Part shown: in pieces, positions 50,251 through 59,172 of the stretch | Layout of the letters: each line of letters opens with the position of its first letter | How positions within the stretch are numbered: position 1 is the stretch's first letter | DNA from: Harmothoe impar | Taxonomy: Eukaryota; Annelida; Polychaeta; Phyllodocida; Polynoidae | DNA: 64,000 nt | Assembly (NCBI GenBank): GCA_947462335.1 | Contig: OX381721.1 | Coordinates: 12,537,910 to 12,601,909 of the forward strand | Direction: 5' to 3' | The notes under the pieces: generated by a model | Database searches by the model: none | Told to the model about the DNA's origin: nothing | Seen by the model: only the letters and a program-made list of their open reading frames with translations | Position numbers and translations under genes: made by a program

Positions 50251-51479
50251 TGCCCATGAGTCGGCCACTTGGTCCTGTATTCGACCTGTGAGGAATCATA
50301 TGCTGTAGTATGTTAACCAGTATGGGTCTCCAGAAGATGGTCACAGTCCTAGTCATTATAAAAAAATTAAGTCCTCACTTTCAAATCCAAGACATCGGGC
50401 CTTCTTTGCTTTAAATGAAAAATGTATCCAATCTGTCAGCATCAATACCATGTCTTAACCACTTTGGTACCTTGAGTCAACCACCTTGGCACAATGGCAC
50501 ACCCCATCCAGCAGGTAACTAGAATGCATAATCAGGCGTAAGTTTTTTTAAATTTCATTTTGTTTTTCATGTTAACATAACAATCTAAAATATACACATT
50601 TCCTACCAAAGAACATCATACCAGCCATGGACACCTATAGTCATTGAGCAGAAAGCCCTTATTTGGGGGATTGGCTTGGAATTCACCCACCATTGGTTAA
50701 AAAGGGCAGCAAAAGGTGGTGATACATGATACATAAATCATCTGCTAGAGGGAGGGAGAATTAAAGCCCCAATATTGTTAAGTAGCAGTAAGCTGAATCT
50801 CTCTCTATTCTGCCAGGGAAAATAGGATAAATACCAATTTAACAGCTTTTTATAGCTGCAACATGGCACTTAGAAGAGGGCAAAGTGGTTGAATCAAGGT
50901 ACATGGCTGACTCAAGGGCATCTTATCCTATGTGATCCCAAACCCCCTGTGTTGGTATTCTAGATTTTCAGACCCATCAGGTTCATACACCCTTTGTTTG
51001 TGCAGTTTAATCCTCATTCATAGGCATGACCCTCCAAGTTGGGATTATCATCCCCCTATCCTAGCTCTTGGCCCTTTGTTTTAGTAATCTTTAGCCTCAG
51101 ATTGGGGACTCTCATAAATCATTCTAGTGTACAACTCTTTGTGTATGGTCTGTAACTGCAATGTTCATTCCAGCTCGCACCTGTATATACTCTGCCAACC
51201 TTTGCAGGGATCCATAGTACTCCCAGGGTCCTCTCACCTCTTATTGGGGTCTTGGTCTTCACTAAAACAGTTCTCTCTGACTAGTTTTACACTGTTCTGA
51301 TCAAGAATTGGTGTTTGTTTTTGTGAAACAGTTTCCAAATGTAGCAGCTTTATGATATAAATGTTAAAAGATGGAATGTCTAAGGTGTCAGGAATATAGG
51401 GAATCTTTTTTCATTGAAAAACATAATATACAGCTTTCTGGCAAGATAACTTGGACATTGTTTTGGAAAAAGTTTAGAA
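50251..51479. other. Unassigned, no gene seen
   Basis: Mostly unique-looking AT-rich sequence without an ORF above background. Faint matches to the neighbouring repeats only. Confidence 0.45.
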
Positions 51480-51571
51480 CCAAAAGGTTGTATGGCAAGA
51501 TACAGCTGTTTGACAGGATAAATGCCTAGTAATGTATGCCATTTGCCTGTAACCAAAAGGTGCTATGTCAA
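51480..51571. repeat. CAAAAGGTCCTATC repeat, half interrupted by the LINE
   Basis: The plus strand reads ACCAAAAGGTGCTATGTCAA and then meets the LINE tail. The missing half (GATAGAGCCTTTT) resumes at 58483, so one repeat unit was split. Confidence 0.75.
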
Positions 51572-51596
51572 TTCAATTCAATTCAATTCAATTCAA
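51570..51596 (-). repeat. (TTGAA)n 3' tail of the LINE
   Basis: Five pentamer copies at the exact 3' boundary of the element, the kind of microsatellite tail that CR1/L2-group LINEs carry instead of poly(A). Confidence 0.85.
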
Positions 51597-51944
51597 AGAT
51601 TTTTATTTCAACTGCAACTGACAGGAACGAGTCCTGTATTTTGTCGGTTACAGCAAGTCTGAGATATCTATATGTATTCAATGGTACAAGCAGCTATCAT
51701 ACTGTGTTGCATCAATTTTATAGATGCATATTTTAAATCAACATATTTATATCAAAAGTATACATGTTCCGGGTTAGTTTAGTGTGATTAGTCATGACTA
51801 TTTTCATTATGTTTTAATACAATTAGTATATACTTGGGTGGGATCTAGGACCCACTGAAGAGTAAGGGTCACCAGAGGGGGGTCGCTCGGGCTGGAGCTA
51901 AAAACTATCATACATGTTAGGACACTCAGTTTGCTTTTAGCTCA

Positions 51945-54809
51945 TTACATTGTAATCTTACTTTTGAACACCTCGAGGGAAGTTGCATTCCTTATCTCTG
52001 CTGTAAGGGAGTTCCACCTATGACCTAGTTTATAGGTGACACTATGCCTAGCAGTTGCTAGTTTATATGTTTTTGTGACTACCAATTTAGCATCATGTTG
52101 TCGTGTTCTTATCTCACGGTTATCTATCATATCTGGATTTTGGGCATATTTGTAAGAGGCTATTGACAAAGCCAGGCTCCTCCTTTCCTCCAGGGCCATT
52201 ACTTTTGCTCTAGCCCTTATGTCTTCGACACTCTCATCTTTATACATGAAGAAACATACTTTTAGCATCCTATCCAGAGTACTCTGTATCTTTTGCAAAG
52301 CCAATTTATTACCTGAGTCATAAATGAGCTGACCATAATCAAGGACTGGTAACACCATTGTTTTGACTGTGTCAAGGGCAGCATCTAGTGTCAGTCTAGT
52401 TCTATATCTGGTCAACAGATAGGACTTATAGGATAGGCCTTTATTTAACACTTTCAGATGCCCTTTGAAGTTAAGGTCACTGTCGAGCTCTATCCCTAAG
52501 TATCTATACTGACTAGTCTGAAGCAGATTTTGCCCATCAATGCGTAGCATAATATTTCCATGATGTTGCAGTCTATATTTAGTGCCATATATGGCATATT
52601 TAGTCTTTTTTATGTTCAGAGAGAGCTTATTTTTCTTGCACCAATTTGCCACATTGGCAAGGTCCTGGTTCACCTCCTGTATGATATCAGGGGTTGGTAT
52701 AGGGTAGGTACAGAATAGGGCTGTGTCGTCTGCATAAAGTTGGCTTTTCAGAGTCTTCAAGGAGGTACTTAGGTCATTTATATAAACCAGAAATAACAAG
52801 GGGCCTAGAATGGAGCCCTGGGGCACACCACAAACTATAGTAGATGGGTCAGACAGAAAACCATTGGCCTTTGTAGTTTGCTTCCTATTAGTAAGATACG
52901 ACTTAAACCAATTTACAGTGGCTTCAGCAAGTCCAATTTTCTGTAATTTTTGGCAGAGTAGCGAGTGGTTAATGGTGTCGAAAGCCTTGGCAAAATCGAG
53001 GTAGGTGACCAAAGTAATCTTGCCATGTTCAATGGCATCATACATGACATCAGTGAGATCATAGAGACTTGTCGTTGTAGATCTCTCTGGGCGGAAACCG
53101 TGTTGGTTTGGGTTGAGGATATTGTTTTGGTGTAGGTACTCCAATAGCTGGGTGTGTATAGCCTTCTCACAGAGTTTTGAGATTAATGGGAGAATGGAAA
53201 TTGGTCTTAAGTTATTTACCTGGGAGGGATTGCCACCCTTTGGGATGGGTACAACTGTAGCATGCTTCCAGGCAGATGGGAAGTCACTCTTTAGAATGGA
53301 CAGGTTGATAACATGTTGTAGGTGTGAGGGTAGGGTTTCTAGTGCTGTTTTTAAGACTTGTGTGGAAATATGTGGTATTCCTGATCCTTTTTTGGTTTTA
53401 ATAGTCTTTATTAATGCGAGTGTATCTTCTAGTGAAATTGTTTTGATATTGTGTGCCATATCAGCGACGTATCCTGCATAAGTCCAAGGGGTGTTCATAT
53501 TTTGTGCTAAATTTGGTCCTATATTGATGAAGTAATCATTTATATAGTTTGCTGTGTCTTCTGGGGGGACGGGTAGGTTTGTGTCATTATGTATAAGATT
53601 TGTTGTGTTAGTCGACTGCTTGGGATTTAGTACATAAGAGATTTGTTTCCAGTATTCTTTCGGGTCATTTTTGTGCCTATCTAGGTTATTTTTATAGTAA
53701 TCATCTTCAGCATTTTTTGAAAGGAAGCGGGCTCTATTTTTTAGAAAATTGGCAATATTTATATCATCTACATTTTTAGTGCGCTTAGCTTTCTTTAAGG
53801 CAGCATTTTTTTCTGTAAAGACATCCAAGAGAGCATTTGTTATCCAAGGTTTTTTCTGTTGGGCAAATTTGAATTTCCTTATGGGACAAGTTAAAGAAAG
53901 AATGAAATCCACATTCTGTGTAAAAATCTCCCAAGCCAATCCTGCATCCTCAGTACCCCAAAAGGCTGTCCAGTCCGTGTTTTTCAGACCAAGCTGGAAA
54001 TTTTCTTCTACATAGTCTCTGTAAGAGCGCCCCATGAATTCCACTGGTACTTTAGGGGGAGACTTAGCACTCCTAACCACATATATTAACAGGTGGTCAG
54101 CTATAATAACGTCCAATGTACCACTAGCAGTTATCTTAGTTGAGTTTGTACAAGCCAGGTCTAGGAGTGAGGTATTCCCATCTGGAGAGAAGTGTGTAAA
54201 TTCCTTTATATATTGTTTACAACCCATTTGAAGAATAATATTCTTAAGATGCCGAGCTTCATTTCTTTTGGCATTACATCTATATGGTCCCAACAGATCC
54301 ACATTGAAATCACCCATTAGATAAAGCTCGTTATCAATAAGGTCACCCAACCTACCAACGGCCTCCGTCAGTTTTGTACAAAACTTGTAGGCATCACCAC
54401 TAGGAGGTCTGTATATGTTAAATAATACACTTTTCTTTAGAAAAGGCCTACTAAAAGTGATGCACTGAAGTTCAATGTCTTCCTCACTCAAATTGAGGTG
54501 ACCTAGTTCAGTAGTCGAATAAGTGAAATCCTGTTTTAGGAAAATACATAGGCCACCTCCACCTTGTATGTCACCTTTGTCATCTAGTGTTTGCCTATTG
54601 TGTCTTAGCAGGTTATACCCCTCTGTTTCTACCACTGAATCTGGGATGGCATCGTGTAACCATGACTCAGAGATAGAAAGACAATCAATGTCACAGTTTT
54701 CAAAATCTATTCTAAAAGTATGTATATTTGCAGGCAGACTCCTCACATTCATATGTGCAACTACCACTCCCCTCGTGTTCTCAAAATAAGTATTAGTCCT
54801 TTGAATCAT
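51945..54809 (-). CDS. LINE endonuclease / reverse transcriptase ORF (954 aa)
   Basis: N-terminal apurinic-type endonuclease (about 15-240) has AHMNVRSLP, SISESWL, LMGDFNVDLLG and a terminal DH (IADHLLIYV). The reverse transcriptase follows (about 490-760) with RPISILPLISKL, YLDFAKAFDTINH, GVPQGSILGPLLFLVYINDL and the catalytic YADD at residues 692-695 (52725-52736). No RNase H. The C-terminus carries the YLGIELDSDLNF region and a HRWNSLTAEIRNATSLEVF tail usual in CR1/L2-group elements. All key catalytic motifs look intact. It would nick target DNA and copy the element RNA. Confidence 0.93.
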   Translation of the reverse strand: MIQRTNTYFENTRGVVVAHMNVRSLPANIHTFRIDFENCDIDCLSISESWLHDAIPDSVVETEGYNLLRHNRQTLDDKGDIQGGGGLCIFLKQDFTYSTTELGHLNLSEEDIELQCITFSRPFLKKSVLFNIYRPPSGDAYKFCTKLTEAVGRLGDLIDNELYLMGDFNVDLLGPYRCNAKRNEARHLKNIILQMGCKQYIKEFTHFSPDGNTSLLDLACTNSTKITASGTLDVIIADHLLIYVVRSAKSPPKVPVEFMGRSYRDYVEENFQLGLKNTDWTAFWGTEDAGLAWEIFTQNVDFILSLTCPIRKFKFAQQKKPWITNALLDVFTEKNAALKKAKRTKNVDDINIANFLKNRARFLSKNAEDDYYKNNLDRHKNDPKEYWKQISYVLNPKQSTNTTNLIHNDTNLPVPPEDTANYINDYFINIGPNLAQNMNTPWTYAGYVADMAHNIKTISLEDTLALIKTIKTKKGSGIPHISTQVLKTALETLPSHLQHVINLSILKSDFPSAWKHATVVPIPKGGNPSQVNNLRPISILPLISKLCEKAIHTQLLEYLHQNNILNPNQHGFRPERSTTTSLYDLTDVMYDAIEHGKITLVTYLDFAKAFDTINHSLLCQKLQKIGLAEATVNWFKSYLTNRKQTTKANGFLSDPSTIVCGVPQGSILGPLLFLVYINDLSTSLKTLKSQLYADDTALFCTYPIPTPDIIQEVNQDLANVANWCKKNKLSLNIKKTKYAIYGTKYRLQHHGNIMLRIDGQNLLQTSQYRYLGIELDSDLNFKGHLKVLNKGLSYKSYLLTRYRTRLTLDAALDTVKTMVLPVLDYGQLIYDSGNKLALQKIQSTLDRMLKVCFFMYKDESVEDIRARAKVMALEERRSLALSIASYKYAQNPDMIDNREIRTRQHDAKLVVTKTYKLATARHSVTYKLGHRWNSLTAEIRNATSLEVFKSKITM

Positions 54810-56182
54810 TTAGCTCATGCAAGTAGCCCAGCCCAGGCTTTCCTCCAGTAACCCCTCCTCCAGCGGTCCCAGTCACCACCCTCCCCAGGGTCTTACATCT
54901 TGTGTACCCCATGGGGACAAATTAGTTTTATGCGGGCAGAGTAACCAAGGAGACAAAGGCCAGAAATTTTCAGAACAGGAATTTGAAAAATTTATTTCTA
55001 GATGTAATAATAAGTCTAAGGACTTTTTATATGTGATTAAGTCCTTCATAGGAAAAAAAATAGCTGATATTGGAGTTAGAATGCACTTATGATTATATTA
55101 GTTGTTACTTTTTTCATCATTATATAAGCATAATGTATGGGTTGATTTCCCAGTGCCGGCAGAGGCAGAGTTCATCCATTTGGTGTATTAGGCAAATGTT
55201 CACAGGTATATGTTTGAATGGTGACTTTGTTCAGTCCAGGGTGTGCCCGCGTAAGACATATATTTCCATATACTACTGATATCTATAGGCTGTATGAAGT
55301 CTCAGGCATCAGTGTGGTTTAACTTACATATGTATATCCGGGTAGTGTCAATGGGTATCATGGTTCAATAAATGTAGACACTTGATACTTGATACCTTTT
55401 ATATACACAAATAAAGCCGAGTGCATAATTATAATATGTACAGAGTCCAGTACTAGAACTAAAAGTATGTGCATTGGGCAGGTTTGTGTTGTCTCCCTAT
55501 TCACCTTTTCAGTGTGTTTTGGGATACTGCACAACTGTCACCGGGGAGTTAATTTTGAAGATGAGACAAATTAGGTGATGATATTAATTTATGACACAAG
55601 ATCTGGTAAGTATTTTAAAATACTTAATGGGAAAGGTTGGGATTCAGTTTGGCCATTTTTACAAATATGGCCCAAGTGAAGTGATCTCAGTAGGGGAAAA
55701 ACAAAGCCATACTCTATCGTATAAAAATAACAATACAATGTAGTATGATGATATGATGGGGGGGGTATTACTGAATTTCACACATATTGAATTTCAAACC
55801 AAGTGTCACACATCAAGGCTCAATTTTCAGTGTTACATTCCTATAGGCCTAACGCCAGGGATGGTAAAAATACACGTATACATTATGTGCCTTTATACAC
55901 GGTGTATTCATGAGACAGCAGAGACACTCTTCTGCAATTTTTATAGTACATATCTTACCAGTTTGTGTGGAACATATGATTTGACTGGTCAATTCCCAGT
56001 TCTTACCTTACTAAATTGGCACAATAAGGATGCCAGGTGGAGCTTGAGGTTAGGAAAATACATATATGAAAGCATATATAAAATTAAATTTAGTTTTGCA
56101 AAATTTAATGCAATATACCAAAAGTAGAATTTTAATTTTAAGGTTTATGTAAGTGCACTTCCCTGAGCTATGCTGTGGTGTT
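54810..56182 (-). other. Long spacer within the LINE
   Basis: No minus-strand ORF of useful length and no recognisable domain. The plus-strand ORF at 54817-55092 is antisense to the element and unrecognised. Unusually long for an inter-ORF gap, so it may be regulatory or an older insertion. Confidence 0.5.
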
Positions 56183-56854
56183 CTAGCAGAAGGCTCCATT
56201 TGCAGTGAGACGATCCATGTTGGACTTCACAGCGTCAACGATGTATTTAACCCAGAAGTCGGCAGTTGTGGGTAAAGGGTGGATCCCGTCCCTAAGACGC
56301 ACATATTTCGTTCCTCTCTCGCCGTTGTTCTTGCGCGGGTGAATGGTCTTTTGCAGCCAGGGGGTGTAGTGACCATGTTCGTCATTCATACAGACAATGA
56401 TATTGTTGATATGTGGGATCGCATCATCAATAACCTCCTGCTGTGTAGAGTAGTGTCCAACAGTATTATTATACATGTTAATGTCCACTCCCATCATCTC
56501 ACATATGACAACTCTCAGGCCCAGGTTGGTTAGTTCCCTGTAGATATTATGAAGATGGTCTGTTACAACATTTAGCAGCTGACCAACCTCAGTATACAGC
56601 GGGGTGATTTTCTTGTTTATATGCTTCTGGGTGAAGTAGTTTGATCCAGCCATAACCAATACTAGGCTGTACAGCTCTCCAGTACTGAGCAGATATGCTG
56701 CTTCCTCGTATAGGTGTTTAAACCTAGCTCCACCTATGGGTCTCACAGTTATGTATAAATGAGGGTATCCGTCCAGAACTAACCTTTGGTTTAGATAAAA
56801 TTCAAGGTCATATCCCCGGCTGTCGGCCAGTAGAAGTATTTGGTATCTATCCAT
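56183..56854 (-). CDS. LINE-encoded SGNH (GDSL-type) esterase (223 aa)
   Basis: Stand-alone ORF with the SGNH blocks in order: ADSRG with Ser12 as nucleophile, Gly41 or Gly42 in IGGAR, Asn72 in AGSNY, and Asp189/His192 in RDGIHPLP. Esterase domains are known in ORF1 proteins of some CR1-group LINEs, where they are usually fused to other ORF1 parts; here it is a separate frame 116 nt after the coiled-coil/NADAR ORF. The natural substrate is unknown; membrane or lipid association has been suggested for relatives. The full catalytic set is present. Confidence 0.82.
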   Translation of the reverse strand: MDRYQILLLADSRGYDLEFYLNQRLVLDGYPHLYITVRPIGGARFKHLYEEAAYLLSTGELYSLVLVMAGSNYFTQKHINKKITPLYTEVGQLLNVVTDHLHNIYRELTNLGLRVVICEMMGVDINMYNNTVGHYSTQQEVIDDAIPHINNIIVCMNDEHGHYTPWLQKTIHPRKNNGERGTKYVRLRDGIHPLPTTADFWVKYIVDAVKSNMDRLTANGAFC

Positions 56855-56970
56855 GTTTACACGAGGTGATTTGCAGCGTGCAGTGGGAGTGTAGGGTGGA
56901 AGCCTGGTGTCGTGTGCAGAGCACGTGGCCGCTGGTCAGTCAGTCAGGTGGGTGGGCGGGTCAGCTGTTC

Positions 56971-58419
56971 CTATACAGCGGGGACGGGGGCGTTCGGGAT
57001 CCCATGTAGGGCAATCAACTCCTCTCTCACCTTCATTAGTGATACACCACATCGGTTCTCTCCAGGGCAGGTATCATTTATCTTGTCAAGATCCTTCAGG
57101 GAGAAGCCACATCCATATGTCTTCGACGTAGTGGCTTCCCATAGCGTTTTGCCATGAGATCCTCTGAGTAGCTCTCCAAGTTCAGGACGTTGTGAGAATT
57201 TTGCAGACTGCATCCTGTAGAGACCATCATATTGGTCATCACTCCATTCCTCACTGGGGGTCAACCTCTTTACCAGACGTTTCTGTTCATAAGGGTCTTC
57301 AGAAGCCATCACTCTGGAGGCAATGACCGGCGCATTGCTTGCTATAGCTTTTTTATAACTGTAGCACTGCTCGACGCTGGAGTATCTTCTGCCCTCAAAG
57401 GCAAAGGTGGAGGGGTACATGTTGCTGAGCCAACTGTATGTAGACTGAAAGGCTATACCTCCAGTAACCTCACGTGTCTTAGCTGAGGCTAGTGATAGCC
57501 GTGATGGTAGCAGCTCTAGGTTCTCCGGTGTATATGTGACGCCAGCGATGGTCACCTTTCTCCTACCATATGAAACCTCCTCCTTTTGCTCCTTTGCAAA
57601 CGTGCCCGCTGCCCGCAGGTCTCTCAGCTTGTCGGCCTCAACCTGTGTTACATCATCCGATAGGTAGACCTTTCGCCAGTCAGGTTGTTTATGCAGCTCT
57701 TTCAGGGCGGAGTACAAGGGACCTTTTGAAGTACCATCAAGTAGCTTGATTAGTATGGGGCGGGGGGTGGTAGCAGTTGGCCTATATATACCCAATCTAT
57801 ACGCAGCCTGGCAGTTGTTTATGGTGTAATTAACACCCATTGCAGCAAATAATCCATTGACTGTAGTGCGCATATCTTTGGTGGCATCCTCTTTGACACC
57901 TTTCACAACAAGATTGTTTTTCCTTTTTTCGCGTTCCTTCCTTTCCTCCCTTTCCTTGTGCTCCTCCATCAAGACCTTCTGCGACAGGCAGGACATTTCA
58001 AGCTCCTCCACTCTTTTCTGAAGTTTGCGGTTCTCCTCGGCCTGAGCCTCCACTTTATCTTCCAGGACTCTGAATTTGACTGCAAAAGAGTCAGCTGATA
58101 TCTTTGCATTTGTTGCCGTAGTAGCAGTAGTAGCCAATGTGTTGTTTATGGCTATCAGCTTGGCCCAAAACCTCTCTTCACATTCCCTGATAGATTTTGA
58201 GTGGTTTGCCGGCATCCGCATTGGTGAGACCAGTTGACCTCCGCCACCATCGCCATGTTGGATCTGGGGTGGTTCTGCGCCCGGCGGGGTCCCTTCTCCT
58301 CTCCCTCTCCCATGCTGATTCCTCGCAGGTGAGTCAGGCATCATTAATCCAGGTATGATCACAGTACCTTTATAATGCTTTCCTCCAAAATGTATGTTGA
58401 CACTTAGCTTATAGTCCAC
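56971..58419 (-). CDS. LINE ORF1: coiled coil, RRM-like and NADAR domains (482 aa)
   Basis: Residues about 112-166 form a charged coiled coil (VLEDKVEAQAEENRKLQKRV). About 167-255 resemble the RRM of L1-type ORF1 proteins (KRKNNLVVKGVKED, AAYRLG) and 255-305 its C-terminal domain (VYLSDDVTQVEADKLRDLR). Residues about 320-470 match the NADAR (YbiA-like, DUF1768) family: WLSNMYPSTFAFEGRRYSSV-EQ, MQSAKFSQRPELGELLRG, LWEATTSKTYGCGF and GENRCGVSLMKVREEL. NADAR proteins act on ADP-ribose-type N-glycosidic bonds, and some remove ADP-ribose from guanine in DNA. ORF1 should coat element RNA; the NADAR part may act on ADP-ribosylated nucleic acid or NAD-derived ligands (inference). The frame is intact. 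Confidence 0.85.
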   Translation of the reverse strand: MDYKLSVNIHFGGKHYKGTVIIPGLMMPDSPARNQHGRGRGEGTPPGAEPPQIQHGDGGGGQLVSPMRMPANHSKSIRECEERFWAKLIAINNTLATTATTATNAKISADSFAVKFRVLEDKVEAQAEENRKLQKRVEELEMSCLSQKVLMEEHKEREERKEREKRKNNLVVKGVKEDATKDMRTTVNGLFAAMGVNYTINNCQAAYRLGIYRPTATTPRPILIKLLDGTSKGPLYSALKELHKQPDWRKVYLSDDVTQVEADKLRDLRAAGTFAKEQKEEVSYGRRKVTIAGVTYTPENLELLPSRLSLASAKTREVTGGIAFQSTYSWLSNMYPSTFAFEGRRYSSVEQCYSYKKAIASNAPVIASRVMASEDPYEQKRLVKRLTPSEEWSDDQYDGLYRMQSAKFSQRPELGELLRGSHGKTLWEATTSKTYGCGFSLKDLDKINDTCPGENRCGVSLMKVREELIALHGIPNAPVPAV

Positions 58420-58482
58420 GTAATTTAAGAAAATCTGGCCCTCGTATTCCCAAGTAGTCTAGCCGGTCATGACGTCACACAC

Positions 58483-58830
58483 GATAGAGCCTTTTACCAG
58501 GAACAGTGTCAAGCATTTTTTGACACATGTATAAAGCCAAAAGATCCTATATCAATATATGACCTTTTGGCACTAAAGGGACCAAGCATTTCATGCAATG
58601 TGCTTGAAAGCAAAAGGACCTATGTCAAGATAGAGCCTTTTGGCAGGAAAGGTGTTCAGCATTTCGTGCTATGGGTCTAAGGCCAAAAGGTCCTATATTA
58701 AGATAAGACCTTTTGTTAGTGAAATAATGAGCTATTGTGTAAGATATTGTATGAACCAAAATGGTGTATTTTGAGATGAGATGTTTTGGCACTAGGAGAA
58801 TTCTTCATTATGACACATAAATCAGTGCCA
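58483..58830. repeat. CAAAAGGTCCTATC repeat family, right block
   Basis: Four to five units such as GCCAAAAGGTCCTATATTAAG followed by GATAAGACCTTTTG. Starts with the half unit displaced by the LINE. An inverted match to the left block side lies at 58998-59029. Confidence 0.75.
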
Positions 58831-59172
58831 AATGGTTCTATATTAAACATTCTGTTATTTGAGACAAACCGCTGTTTATTCTTGGACAGGATTCTTTCAG
58901 ATCATCACCTGCCTTACAAAAAACAATACTGAGATAGTTTCCCTTGAAAAGAAGGGCTGATCTTAAAATAAAAAAGTTTTTCTTGATTAAAAAGTGAGAT
59001 AAGACCTTTTGGTTATTAGCCCTCGATATGATCCATTAAAAGCATTATACTAGCTGCTTCTTGCCATATCAATTCTTATCACTTCTCGTTTTAACTATTT
59101 AAGGACAAGATGTCTTAATCTTCATTTTCTATGACGCTCCAATGCAGGAGCTGTAACTAGCCGACACTGTAT

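Larger units (their letters stand above)
51572..58482 (-). mobile_element. Full-length 6.9-kb CR1/L2-like LINE with three intact ORFs
   Basis: Both ends are defined by the split host repeat (51571/58483). The 3' end on the minus strand is a TTGAA/ATTGA pentamer tail (plus-strand AATTC run, 51570-51596). ORF1 is 58419-56971, the esterase ORF 56854-56183 and the EN/RT ORF 54809-51945; none has a stop or frameshift, so insertion is recent. About 1.37 kb without a minus-strand ORF separates the esterase and EN/RT frames. The palindrome TGACGTCA (58470-58477) lies near the 5' end and might serve an internal promoter. Confidence 0.9.

Noticed and set aside
54817..55092. 91-codon plus-strand ORF inside the LINE
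   Set aside because: Antisense to the element, in the inter-ORF spacer, with no recognisable family.
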